This document shows, in pieces, positions 34,161 through 41,653 of a stretch of DNA of 64,000 nucleotides. Source of the DNA: Flavonifractor sp. An82. Lineage in GTDB: Bacteria > Bacillota > Clostridia > Oscillospirales > Oscillospiraceae. The notes beneath the pieces were generated by a model. The model saw only the letters and a program-made list of their open reading frames with translations. It had not been told where the DNA came from and did not search any database. The first letter of the stretch is position 1. Each line of letters starts with the position of its first letter. The stretch spans positions 61,430 through 125,429 of the forward strand of contig NZ_NFHG01000009.1 in NCBI RefSeq assembly GCF_002159265.1, read 5' to 3'. The position numbers and the translations under genes are program-made.

Positions 34161-34562
34161 ATGAAACGAGTCAACATCAAATGCCCTTACTGCGGCGCCC
34201 GGGCCTTTCTGCGGCCAGCCTCCGTGGTATATGGGGAGCGGGCCGCCCTGGGGAGCAAGCTCTATGTGTGCGGCAACTATCCCGCCTGCGATTCCTATGT
34301 GGCCGCCCACCGCACCAGCCAGTTGCCGATGGGGACGCTGGCCGATAAGCAGCTGCGGCGGGAGCGGCAGGCCGCTCATGCCGTATTCAATCAGCTATGG
34401 AAAAGCGGCCTGATGTCCAAGCGACAGGCCTATCTCTGGCTCCAGGCGAAGCTGGATCTTCCGGAATGCGAGGCCCATATTGCCAAGTTTTCCGAGGGCC
34501 GCTGTCAACTGGTCATTGACCTGTGTGAAAAGTTCCTCGGCGCCCAGCGCCGGGCCGCTTAG
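34161..34562 (+). CDS. DUF3268 zinc-finger protein
   Basis: Protein of 133 residues with an N-terminal zinc finger (CPYC-x17-CGNYPACDSYV), a basic central segment and a C-terminal helical part. This is the DUF3268 family, found on ICEs and phages and related to topoisomerase-type zinc fingers. It probably binds nucleic acid. The ATG follows GGAGGG. It is 13 bases from the sigma-like gene. Confidence 0.82.
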   Translation: MKRVNIKCPYCGARAFLRPASVVYGERAALGSKLYVCGNYPACDSYVAAHRTSQLPMGTLADKQLRRERQAAHAVFNQLWKSGLMSKRQAYLWLQAKLDLPECEAHIAKFSEGRCQLVIDLCEKFLGAQRRAA

Positions 34563-34575
34563 GGAGGTGTGCCCA

Positions 34576-35187
34576 GTGAAATTCGACCACCCCCTCACCA
34601 GGGAACAGCAGCATCTGGTAGAGCAGAATATTTCACTGATCCATTGGACGATTTGGAAGTACATCGATGTCAAGGAGGAGATCTGCGGTTTAGCCTATGA
34701 CGATCTGCACCAGGAGGGGGCCTTGGCCCTATGTTATGCCGCCGCCACTTACCTTCCCGGCGGCGCGCAGTTCAAAACCTATGCCATCACGGTCATCCGC
34801 AATCACCTACTGGACCATTGCCGCCGCATTGCGGCGCAGCTGAAAAACGTGCCGACCTGCTCTTTGGATACGCCGCCCTGTGAAGACCGGCCGCCTCCCG
34901 TCAGAGAGGCAGAGGTCGCGCAGGACGATTCAGAACAGTGGGTTTCAGCCATCTATGTCGCGCAACTGCTGGAACATGGGAAGCGACACTACAGCGGGGT
35001 CGCCAAATTGGGCGTTGAGGCGCTGGAGCTGAAGATCAAAGGCTACAGCGGCGCCGATATTGCCCGGCTGTATCATACGAAGCCGAATCATGTGGGCGCG
35101 TGGATCGCCCGTGCGGCGGAAAAGTTCCGGCAGGATGCGATCTCCGCAGATCTGCTCTCCCAAATGGGATTTGAAAAAGGGGCTTGA
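34576..35187 (+). CDS. Sigma-70-like factor of the ICE
   Basis: Protein of 203 residues starting at a GTG after GGGAGGTG. Residues 8-90 resemble sigma region 2 (EQQHLVEQNISLIHWTIWKY, then YDDLHQEGALALCYAAATYLPGGAQFKTYAITVIRNHLLDHCRR). The C-terminal part has a region-4-like helix-turn-helix (LKIKGYSGADIARLYHTKPNHVGAWIARA). It likely redirects RNA polymerase to element promoters, or is a degenerate relative acting as a DNA-binding regulator. Its targets are not visible. Confidence 0.75.
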   Translation: MKFDHPLTREQQHLVEQNISLIHWTIWKYIDVKEEICGLAYDDLHQEGALALCYAAATYLPGGAQFKTYAITVIRNHLLDHCRRIAAQLKNVPTCSLDTPPCEDRPPPVREAEVAQDDSEQWVSAIYVAQLLEHGKRHYSGVAKLGVEALELKIKGYSGADIARLYHTKPNHVGAWIARAAEKFRQDAISADLLSQMGFEKGA

Positions 35188-35227
35188 GATTCGTAGAAAA
35201 TAGTAACCGGGAAAGGAGAACCTTATT

Positions 35228-35923
35228 ATGGACAAACGGACATATTACACGGCGGTTGGCCGGTTCACCAAGCGGCATGATGCGGATGGGAATACATATC
35301 CCGTGATCTATGTCAATCAGCAGGAGCATCTTCTGGACCTCCAGGAAATGGCCGTGTGGACGGCGCTGACTTGGCGCCTGTCCGATTTCCGCCAGTTGGA
35401 GCGAAAGTATGATTTGCTGGCAAGGGAACTGCATCTGCTGGAGCCGCGCACCCTGGAAAACTGTCTGCACCATCTGGAGGTGCGCGGGCTGGTGCCCTCC
35501 GGTAGCGGCGAGGATGACCTGGAGGCCCTGTATGATTTGCTCGGCGGATTGTATGTGGTGCCGATTTCAGAGAGCCTGTTTCTTCGCATCGCCACCTTTG
35601 CAAAACTGACATTTCTGGGCGGTGTACCGTTCTCCACCACAAAGAACCTGTTTCAGCGGCGGAAGATGGATGAATGCGAGAATCGGATTTTGGCGCTGTC
35701 CAGACAGGCGCTGCTATCCACTGCGGAGTTGGTCAAATGCGTAGAACTGGGGATCTTTGACCTCTCCTCCGGCGAGCGGGTCATAGACGCTCTGTACGAT
35801 GACGTCGATACGACCAGCGATAATATCCGCTATCTGATGCTCAGCGCGGACAGCCGCGCATCTGTCACCCTGGCGGTAGCGAACCTGTGTCTGGGCAAAC
35901 AGATCATTTTTGAGAGGGTATAG
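35228..35923 (+). CDS. Hypothetical ICE protein
   Basis: Soluble protein of 231 residues. The N-terminal KRTYYTAVGRFTKRHDADGNTYPVIYVNQQEHLLD segment and the following helices (WTALTWRLSDFRQLERKYDLLARELHLL) suggest a winged-helix-like regulator, but the match is too weak to name. GAAAGGAG precedes the ATG. Its stop is three bases before the next gene's start, so both are probably co-translated. Confidence 0.5.
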   Translation: MDKRTYYTAVGRFTKRHDADGNTYPVIYVNQQEHLLDLQEMAVWTALTWRLSDFRQLERKYDLLARELHLLEPRTLENCLHHLEVRGLVPSGSGEDDLEALYDLLGGLYVVPISESLFLRIATFAKLTFLGGVPFSTTKNLFQRRKMDECENRILALSRQALLSTAELVKCVELGIFDLSSGERVIDALYDDVDTTSDNIRYLMLSADSRASVTLAVANLCLGKQIIFERV

Positions 35924-35926
35924 GCG

Positions 35927-36427
35927 ATGCGGCAGTTCAGAGACTGGCCCGCCGCCCTTCAGCGCAAATGGCTCTTGTCCTGGGCGGCGGGCGCGGCCTT
36001 CCTTACCGTAGGAATCGCGGTCTTTCTCGCGCTGGAGGACCGGCCCCTGTTGATCATCAGCACCCTGCTGGCGGCTTGTGTCGCCCTGCGCTGCATGGCC
36101 TTTTACCGGACAGCGGCAGGCGGAAACTATGAAGTCATCACAGGCATCTGCGTCGGCCTGGGACACGCCGGCCTAAGACGGAGCCGGACGGTTCGGATGC
36201 TCTTGACCGACGGAACGGAATATGAGGTGGCGTTGGATAAGCGCATCGCTCTTCGGATCGGGAACCGCTACCAGCTTTACTTCCGCCTGGTCCCCGGCTT
36301 GTCCGGCGGCCAGGCGTTCCCCAGGCAGGCGCTTATGGACAGCCAGTTTTTAGCCCTTGAGGATCTGGGTGAGTACCACATAGACAAAGATGCTGAGGAC
36401 GCCGTGCAGAAATCTGAACTGCACTGA
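35927..36427 (+). CDS. Small membrane protein of the ICE
   Basis: Protein of 166 residues with two adjacent hydrophobic helices (about 17-35 and 40-57) followed by a beta-rich soluble domain (NYEVITGICVGLGHAGLRRSRTVRMLL, VALDKRIALRIGNRYQLYFR). No family recognised. It starts three bases after the previous stop, with GAGAGGGTATAG as ribosome site. Confidence 0.5.
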   Translation: MRQFRDWPAALQRKWLLSWAAGAAFLTVGIAVFLALEDRPLLIISTLLAACVALRCMAFYRTAAGGNYEVITGICVGLGHAGLRRSRTVRMLLTDGTEYEVALDKRIALRIGNRYQLYFRLVPGLSGGQAFPRQALMDSQFLALEDLGEYHIDKDAEDAVQKSELH

Positions 36428-36493
36428 TGTGTTTTCCATACAGAAAGGCATTGAGGCGGAATTACGGCATACCGGCGGGAAAGGAGTATCCTT

Positions 36494-36748
36494 ATGGACA
36501 AACCTCGGGCATATGAAAAAGTCAGCCAAATCACGCTTCCTGACCCCAGTGACCAGGACCCACACCCTCGGCTCCGGGTAAATGGACGCGGCATCCATGC
36601 CGGGGAGAGTTTTACAGCCCTCTTCCCAGACGGGTGGCACGACGTCACCCTGGAAGTATGCTGGGATGTCGCGGGCCCGGCCTGCTGGTATATCTCCAAT
36701 GCCGGATTCTCCGGCATCTGCCCGGTCGGTCTTTTTGTTCGCCGGTAA
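36494..36748 (+). CDS. DUF5348-type small protein
   Basis: Eighty-four residues. The core (LRVNGRGIHAGESFTALFPDGWHDVTLEV in outline, then WYISNA) fits the DUF5348 type, a small beta-rich protein frequent on ICEs and phages. AAAGGAG precedes the ATG. Function unknown. It lies directly upstream of the structured leader RNA, copy A. Confidence 0.55.
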   Translation: MDKPRAYEKVSQITLPDPSDQDPHPRLRVNGRGIHAGESFTALFPDGWHDVTLEVCWDVAGPACWYISNAGFSGICPVGLFVRR

Positions 36749-36803
36749 TTTCCGGCACCCATATCAGAGACACAAATTCTTGTAGAAAATTCAGCCGCGG
36801 CAT

Positions 36804-36854
36804 ACTATATATAGTATAATAACGCTTGACAAAATCAATATATAGTGGTACACT
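36804..36854 (+). promoter_or_regulatory. Promoter of leader RNA copy A, with palindrome
   Basis: Perfect palindrome ACTATATATAGT (36804-36815), then TTGACA (36826-36831), a 17-base spacer and TACACT (36849-36854). Confidence 0.8.
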
Positions 36855-36860
36855 ACCATT

Positions 36861-37020
36861 GTAATTGATTCTTTGTGCGCTCCTCATTTTGAGGGTAGGC
36901 TATGAAACAGCCTATGAGCGAGAGGTCTCGCATTGCACACGTTGTCAGGTTTGTACGTGAGTGCCAGCGGAACGACTGCGCCCTTTTGAGGGGTGTGTCT
37001 GCTCCCTGGTGCTTTTTATA
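36861..37020 (+). ncRNA. Structured leader RNA, copy A (before ssb)
   Basis: About 160 bases starting at the predicted transcription start and ending in a U-run before ssb. Stems: TGTGC/GCACA closing a junction; CCTCA/TGAGG; TAGGCT/AGCCTA (36896-36914); GCGAGA/TCTCGC (36918-36931); then GTGCCAG/CTGGTGC followed by TTTTT (36961-37017), a terminator-like stem. Copy B (39161-39012, other strand) preserves all five stems with several compensatory changes. A cis-acting attenuator is likely; the family is not one I can name. Confidence 0.75.
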
Positions 37021-37056
37021 TATATTTAGTAAAGCCGTCAGGCGGAAAGGAGTGTT

Positions 37057-37479
37057 ATGGCCCAAGCGATTGTTTTTGGCCGGGTCACCACTGGTCTTGA
37101 ACTGAAAACCAGTTTGAAGAACAACCCCTATGTGATGTTTTCCCTGGCCGAACACTTTGGATTCGGGGAGGCCGCACGCACCCAATTCATTCAGGTGTGG
37201 GCGTGGGGGCATCTGGCACATCAACTGGTAAAATGCAGTGTGGCAAAGGGAAGCACGATTTGGGTATCCGGTTTTCTGGAGTTATCCGATTACACCAGAA
37301 AAGACGGCGTCACCAAGGACAAGCGCCTGAAGCTCACACTGAAAGACTGGGGGTTTCTTCCCGGCACAGGACGATCCAGGCAAGAACCTGCATCCCAAAC
37401 CGGCGCAATGGAGGCGCCCGCAGCAGAACCGCCCACTGCCGACATCATCGACGGTGAGCGGGAGGAACTTCCGGAGTAA
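37057..37479 (+). CDS. ssb: ICE single-stranded DNA-binding protein
   Basis: Protein of 140 residues. An OB-fold-like core (IVFGRVTTGLELKTSLKNNPYVMFSLAEHFGFG, then GSTIWVSGFLELSDYTRKDGVTKDKRLKLTLKDWGF) is followed by an acidic tail, the usual SSB design. It is divergent from housekeeping SSB but typical of ICE versions. AAAGGAG precedes the ATG. It is controlled by leader RNA copy A. Its end abuts the truncated recD2-like fragment on the other strand. Confidence 0.8.
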   Translation: MAQAIVFGRVTTGLELKTSLKNNPYVMFSLAEHFGFGEAARTQFIQVWAWGHLAHQLVKCSVAKGSTIWVSGFLELSDYTRKDGVTKDKRLKLTLKDWGFLPGTGRSRQEPASQTGAMEAPAAEPPTADIIDGEREELPE

Positions 37480-37649
37480 GGCTCCGGGTACGCAAGAGGC
37501 ACGATAAAGCGGATCAGATGGTCATGGTATCGGTAGGGGCTGCGGGCGTCTTCAGGGACCATCATATCGGCCGTTTTCATCCGAAGGACGGCAAATCTGC
37601 TTGCCTCATTGTAGAAGAGTACGCGATCAAATGCCGCTACAAAGCCCAT
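37480..37649 (-). pseudogene. RecD2-like helicase, N-terminal fragment
   Basis: Good ribosome site (CGGAGGTGATG) and ATG, then FDRVLFYNEASRFAVLRMKTADMMVPEDARSPYRYHDHLIRF in outline. This resembles the N-terminal OB-like domain of RecD2-type helicases (a beta strand of the form ...VLFYN...YAVLRVKT). After about 55 codons the frame enters ssb antisense and is no longer like the family. A deletion has probably joined its 5' end to the ssb 3' end. It is the second gene of the leftward YqaJ operon. Confidence 0.5.
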
Positions 37650-37672
37650 TTTTAATCATCACCTCCGTGTAA

Positions 37673-38716
37673 TCATGCCGCACTGTCCGAAACCTTTTTG
37701 ACAAGAAACCTTCGGCTCTCGGACGTCTTGACATATTCGCTGTAGATTTCCGGGTGGACCGCTTTGAGCCGGTCCAAGCCCTCTTTGGGAATGCTCTGCT
37801 TATAGACCGGGTTGTAGGTAATGGTATAGTTGCCCTCGGCATCCTCATAGAGCGCCTTGCAGCTATTTCCCATATCCGCCACGATCAGGGCTTTCAAGCG
37901 GGCCATTTCCTTATCCAGCTTTTTGATCTCGGCGTCAAAGCCGGATTTCTGTTCCTGCAACTGCATAAACTGCTTCACTCGGCTGAACTGCGGCGGTGTA
38001 ATAACCACCGGCGGCGCGTCTGTGGCCGCAGGACCCAAGAGGCGCTGGACGCTTTTCATGACCAGATCGCCGTTCTCGGTGTATTCCGGCGGTAGCTGTT
38101 TCACCACGTTTTCATTCCAGAACGTGTCCTCCAAGGCAATTAGTTCCTCCTCATAGGCCATATCGCGGTCAATGCTTCGGATGATCGCCTCCCGGGTGTC
38201 TGTGAACAGGCAGCAGAAGAAGGTCTTGCCGTAATTCATCACTGCCATATAGTGACGCCCCTGGCTTTCATAGTACGCGGGGACGATTTCTTTCCCGGCA
38301 TACCACCAGTTTTCAGAGGAATTTGACGTGCTTGTTTTACACTCCAGGATGGCTATGCTGCCGTCTGGCAGTTCCACCAGATAGTCCAGGTCCGCCAGCA
38401 TCCAGGGATATTGCGGATGCTGGAACATGAACTTCTTTTGGAATACCTTCAGTCCGGTGCGCTTTGAAAAGATCTCCGCCACCAGCGGCTCCAGACGGTG
38501 CCCGATCTCCTTGGCGACCCAGTTTTCGTCATCCGCCGCTGCGGAGATCCCCAGTTTGTCGTAGTACAGATCACGGCCCGTCATAAAGGGGGAGATCCCA
38601 AGGACCGCGGCGGCATCGCTCCCGCCAATCCCTCTCCGCCGGTAAGCAAGCCATTCCTCACGCGGCAATTCTGAGGTTTCTACCAGTACCAGCGGCTGAT
38701 ATGCCGTTGTCCCCAT
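37673..38716 (-). CDS. YqaJ-family recombinase/exonuclease
   Basis: Lambda-exonuclease-like (PD-(D/E)XK) nuclease of 347 residues. Motif RRRGIGGSDAAAVLG near residue 25 is the family hallmark. The catalytic site shows as LADLDYLVELPDGSIAILECKTS (DxD...E-x-K). A C-terminal helical region follows. It probably makes 3' ssDNA for phage-type recombination and pairs functionally with the ICE ssb. The start at 38716 follows GGAGAGGAGG; the ATG at 38740 lacks a ribosome site. Leader RNA copy B lies upstream. Confidence 0.88.
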   Translation of the reverse strand: MGTTAYQPLVLVETSELPREEWLAYRRRGIGGSDAAAVLGISPFMTGRDLYYDKLGISAAADDENWVAKEIGHRLEPLVAEIFSKRTGLKVFQKKFMFQHPQYPWMLADLDYLVELPDGSIAILECKTSTSNSSENWWYAGKEIVPAYYESQGRHYMAVMNYGKTFFCCLFTDTREAIIRSIDRDMAYEEELIALEDTFWNENVVKQLPPEYTENGDLVMKSVQRLLGPAATDAPPVVITPPQFSRVKQFMQLQEQKSGFDAEIKKLDKEMARLKALIVADMGNSCKALYEDAEGNYTITYNPVYKQSIPKEGLDRLKAVHPEIYSEYVKTSESRRFLVKKVSDSAA

Positions 38717-38849
38717 AGACGTCGAAATCCTCCTCTCCAAGCATCACGGTTCTCAGTTCTTCCTTTAAGACCTGCCTGTTGTTGCCCCTCCGCAGTTTCT
38801 TGTGGAGCCTGCTGCGGCGGTGGGGCCGCCATTTCTTTCGGTGCTTCAT
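38658..38849 (-). CDS. Small basic protein upstream of the YqaJ gene
   Basis: Sixty-three residues; the first 25 are extremely basic (KHRKKWRPHRRSRLHKKLRR). A strong ribosome site (AAAGGAGAACGACAACC) precedes the ATG at 38849. It overlaps the YqaJ start by about 60 bases in another frame. Possibly a nucleic-acid-binding or translation-coupling leader peptide. No homologue recognised. Confidence 0.5.
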   Translation of the reverse strand: MKHRKKWRPHRRSRLHKKLRRGNNRQVLKEELRTVMLGEEDFDVYGDNGISAAGTGRNLRIAA

Positions 38850-38904
38850 GGTTGTCGTTCTCCTTTCGATTTTGATATATTCTCAAAGCCTGTCGGCTTT
38901 TGAG

Positions 38905-38992
38905 CAAAAAAAGAAAGCGAGAACAACTGAGGCCGACATATGCCAGCGATCCATCCGCCTTTCGGCGGCGTACAGTCATTCTCGCTTTCGCG
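38905..38992 (-). terminator. Second terminator-like hairpin in the YqaJ leader
   Basis: GAAAGCGAGAA (38989-38979 read leftward) pairs with TTCTCGCTTTC (38923-38913) around an internal CCGCCTTTCGGCGG hairpin, followed by seven U residues. With the terminal stem of leader copy B it gives two serial attenuators before the small basic gene. Confidence 0.75.
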
Positions 38993-39011
38993 ATGGGGAA
39001 TACCCCTATAA

Positions 39012-39161
39012 AATTGAAAATATCAGCAGCAGTCCACCCCCTGGGCGCACCAATGCCGCTGATCAACCGTTCAAACCTAACAACGTGTGCAATGCGATAC
39101 CCTATCGCTCACAGGCCGTTGACCTGCCCTCAAAATGAGGAGCGCACAAAGAATCAATTAC
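39012..39161 (-). ncRNA. Structured leader RNA, copy B (before the YqaJ operon)
   Basis: Mirror copy of the RNA at 36861-37020. Identical in TGTGC/GCACA and CCTCA/TGAGG. Compensated in CAGGTC/GGCCTG (for TAGGCT/AGCCTA), in GCGATA/TATCGC (for GCGAGA/TCTCGC) and in the terminal ATCAGC/GCTGAT followed by ATTTTC. The loop motifs TGCGCCC and AGGGGGTG between the terminal stem arms are kept. Conservation begins at the predicted transcription start, which argues for function in RNA. Confidence 0.75.
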
Positions 39162-39168
39162 ATGATGG

Positions 39169-39197
39169 ATTGTACCACAATATATTGTGCATGTCAA
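39169..39197 (-). promoter_or_regulatory. Promoter of leader RNA copy B
   Basis: Leftward TTGACA (39197-39192), 17-base spacer holding the palindrome CACAATATATTGTG (39176-39189), TACAAT (39174-39169). Confidence 0.8.
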
Positions 39198-39216
39198 TAT
39201 GGATCGAACATGATTT

Positions 39217-39646
39217 TGTGTATTCAGACAATCGGAGACAATATGAGCCACGACTACGCCGGATGAAGTTCTATGGCACGGGAGGTCGCGGGGAACCAAG
39301 GGAACCCCCACCGGACTTCCCGTGTTTTGCTTTACACAGGGCATTTTACAAACGGAAAATGCCTTCTGTCTGCACCTTGACAAATGCCGGCGGCGAACTG
39401 CCAGGGCCATATCTCTGTTCCGGGAGTCATACAGGAGCGGCAGACAGTGTGCATTTGCGCGCCTGCCGTTGAAATCGCGCATAGCGCAGCCTGGAAATAC
39501 GCGGTCTGAAGCGAGAGCGCAGGAATTGGCCCGGAGCGGATTAGAATTTGGTTTAGAACGTGTTGTTTTTGCTGACGGAAATTCGTACAATATCTTTGTA
39601 AGGGTACTGTGGAATTTCCTCAGCCACACATGAAAGGAGGATTTTT
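39217..39646 (+). other. Non-coding control region before xis-int
   Basis: About 430 bases without a convincing gene. It contains TTGTGT-17-CAATAT, a stem CACGGGA...TCCCGTG followed by TTTTG (39277-39330), a stem AGGGCATTTT/AAAATGCCTT (39339-39365), and further GC hairpins before the excisionase ribosome site. It looks like a regulated leader for excision genes. It shows no clear likeness to leader copies A and B. Confidence 0.5.
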
Positions 39647-39859
39647 GTGGCTGAAATCACTTCAACGAACCCAAGAGCCACTCCTGAAAAGAGAAGCTAT
39701 TCTGTCGCAGAAGTCGCCGAAATACTCGGCGTAAGCAAGCGGTCTGTATATAATCTCTGTTCCAGCGGCGAACTGAAAAGCGTCCGCATTGGGACAAAAC
39801 TGCGGATCTCAAAGAAATCTTTTGATGAGTGGCTTGACGGTGTAGATCATGTTGATTGA
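39647..39859 (+). CDS. xis: Excisionase-type helix-turn-helix protein (right copy)
   Basis: Seventy residues from a GTG after AAAGGAGG. YSVAEVAEILGVSKRSVYNLCSSGEL, then SVRIGTKLRISKKSFDEWL, is the MerR-like excisionase fold. It lies 17 bases before the integrase gene, the standard xis-int arrangement, and should bias recombination toward excision. It is paralogous to the left-end copy at 18357-18560. Confidence 0.88.
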   Translation: MAEITSTNPRATPEKRSYSVAEVAEILGVSKRSVYNLCSSGELKSVRIGTKLRISKKSFDEWLDGVDHVD

Positions 39860-39876
39860 AAGGAGTCCACAGAATT

Positions 39877-41265
39877 ATGGCATCCATCCAAAAGCGCGGC
39901 AAGAAATATGCCGTGGTTTACACCTACGAAGATTCATCAGGGACCAAAAGACAAAAGTGGGAAACTTTTACCACGAAAAGGGAGGCCGCCGCAAGAAAGA
40001 GCCAGGTAGAATATGAAATCGACAACGGTTCCTTCATCCCGCCGTCAACGATAACGGTCAAAGACTTCTTGAAAGACTTTGTTGACCTCTATGGGGCAAA
40101 GCGATGGGGGCTTTCCGCTTTTTCTGGGAACACAAGCCTTATCAACAACTATATCAATCCGCTGTTGGGTGAGTACAATGTCCAGGACATCAACCGGCGT
40201 GTTGTTGACGGCTTCATCCAGAAGCTGCAGAAGACCACCCCGGTGTCCACCCCTTTTCGCCGGGCGCGCACCGAGTTTCTGCCGCCGTGTACCATCGAAA
40301 AGATCTGCAAGGTGATGCATTGTGCCTTTAGGCAGGCCGTGAGATGGGACATGGTGGCAAAAAATCCGTTCGATGATGTCCTGCTCCCCAAGAAGGAAAA
40401 GAAACGGCGGGAAATCTGGACGGTCGAGATCATCCGCAAGGCGCTGGACAACTGCTCAGACGGAAAGCTCTTTGTGGCGATCAATCTGTCGTTTGCCTGC
40501 TCACTGCGGATGGGAGAGATCACAGGTTTGACCTGGGACTGTGTCCATATCACCGACGATGATATTGCGCGAGACGACGCCTATATCATCATCGACAAGG
40601 AGTTGGCCCGGGTGAGCCAGGATGCGATCCAGGCAATCGGGGAAAAGGACATCCTGTTCATGTTCCCCCGGATCACAAAGGCCAAGTCCACGACACGTCT
40701 GGTGCTGAAAAGGCCCAAGACTGAAACCAGTATCCGAAAGGTCTGGCTCCCCAAGACCCTGGCCTATATTCTTCGGGACTGGAAGCAGAAGCAGGACAAG
40801 CTCAAGGAACTTATGGGCGAGGAATACAGTGATTATAACTTGGTGCTTGCCTTGGAAACTGGACGGCCCTGCGAGGATCGCGTGATCGGCAATCAGTTTG
40901 AGCGGCTGAAAAAGTCGGCAGGACTGCCCGATGTAGTTTTTCATTCCCTGCGTCACTCCAGCACCACCTATAAGCTGAAGATCAATCACGGAGATATTAA
41001 GGCCACCCAGGGGGACACTGGACACGCACAGGCCACGATGGTCACAGAGGTCTACGCCCATATCATCGACGAGGAGCGCAAGATCAACGCCCAGAAGTTT
41101 GAGACCGCCTTCTACGCAAATCCGGATATGCGACTTGTAGAGCGACAGCTCCAGCCCCCGGTGGAACAGCCAAAGCCTGGTCTGGATCTTCAGCAGCTAC
41201 TTACACAGTTGCAGGAAAACCCGGAGTTGGCGAGTCAGTTGAAATCCCTTCTGCAAGCGGGGTAA
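39877..41265 (+). CDS. int: Tyrosine recombinase (ICE integrase)
   Basis: Protein of 462 residues. An N-terminal AP2-like/SAM-like arm and core-binding part (about 1-170) precedes the catalytic domain. Catalytic residues visible: R211 (RMGEITGL), H356 and R359 (HSLRH), H383 (GHAQATM) and nucleophile Y393 (VYAHI). The frame is complete. It should recombine the 7-base TTAGGAG cores in the anticodon loop of tRNA-Arg(CCT). Candidate arm sites (ATTAGCA) lie just downstream and at the far end. The ATG at 39877 follows AAAGGAG. Confidence 0.95.
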   Translation: MASIQKRGKKYAVVYTYEDSSGTKRQKWETFTTKREAAARKSQVEYEIDNGSFIPPSTITVKDFLKDFVDLYGAKRWGLSAFSGNTSLINNYINPLLGEYNVQDINRRVVDGFIQKLQKTTPVSTPFRRARTEFLPPCTIEKICKVMHCAFRQAVRWDMVAKNPFDDVLLPKKEKKRREIWTVEIIRKALDNCSDGKLFVAINLSFACSLRMGEITGLTWDCVHITDDDIARDDAYIIIDKELARVSQDAIQAIGEKDILFMFPRITKAKSTTRLVLKRPKTETSIRKVWLPKTLAYILRDWKQKQDKLKELMGEEYSDYNLVLALETGRPCEDRVIGNQFERLKKSAGLPDVVFHSLRHSSTTYKLKINHGDIKATQGDTGHAQATMVTEVYAHIIDEERKINAQKFETAFYANPDMRLVERQLQPPVEQPKPGLDLQQLLTQLQENPELASQLKSLLQAG

Positions 41266-41307
41266 TAAAAGGACTCGAAACATACACCAGAGGACACAAA
41301 ACGACCC

Positions 41308-41335
41308 ATTAGCAAAAACCCCATTTTCATTAGCA
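41308..41335 (+). repeat. Candidate integrase arm-type sites, right end
   Basis: ATTAGCA at 41308-41314 and 41329-41335, between the integrase stop and the tRNA array. They match the left-end ATTAGCA copies. Confidence 0.5.
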
Positions 41336-41433
41336 GACATACCTAAAATCGTTCGATTCCCCCACGGCAAGATGGTTGGAAACACATAGGATAATTGGGA
41401 AATTGATTGATTTCACTCCGTAACAATTTTGAA

Positions 41434-41470
41434 TAAAAAACGCCGTGATTTCGCAAAATCACAGCGTTTT
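41434..41470 (-). terminator. Terminator of tRNA-Arg and the tRNA-half array
   Basis: AAAACGCTGTGATT pairs with AATCACGGCGTTTT (one mismatch), followed leftward by six U residues, directly after the encoded CCA. Confidence 0.85.
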
Positions 41471-41547
41471 TGGCACCCCCGGGCAGGCTCGAACTGCCGG
41501 CGTTCCGCTTAGGAGGCGGACCCTCTATCCATCTGAGGTACGGGGGC
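41471..41547 (-). tRNA. Intact tRNA-Arg (anticodon CCT), array unit 1
   Basis: Complete 77-base cloverleaf: GCCCCCG/CGGGGGT acceptor, CCTC/GAGG D stem, TCCGC-CTCCTAA-GCGGA anticodon arm, GGCAG-TTCGAGC-CTGCC T arm, G-CCA encoded. It reads AGG codons. It lies inside the island and its acceptor differs from the split chromosomal tRNA-Arg (GCGCCTG/CAGGCGT). It therefore seems to be an element-supplied replacement for the gene that integration destroyed. Confidence 0.92.
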
Positions 41548-41588
41548 ATATGAAGTTTTCTCTCGCCAGGTGATAGGTGAGCATGGAC

Positions 41589-41627
41589 TTAGGAGGCGGA
41601 CCCTCTATCCTGGTGAGGTACGGGGGC
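41589..41627 (-). pseudogene. tRNA-Arg 5' half, array unit 2
   Basis: GCCCCCGTACCTC...GAGGGTCCGCCTCCTAA, close to the 5' half of unit 1 (one D-loop change), ending at the anticodon-loop core TTAGGAG (41589-41595). No 3' half follows. Confidence 0.75.
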
Positions 41628-41653
41628 ATATACAGAAATTATTCAGTTATACA

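Noticed and set aside
38680..39066. 128-codon leftward frame through the YqaJ leader
   Set aside because: It crosses two terminator hairpins and has no ribosome site; the shorter frame from 38849 has a strong one.
39322..39633. 103-codon rightward frame before xis
   Set aside because: No ribosome site, unusual composition, and it spans several hairpins; treated as non-coding control region.
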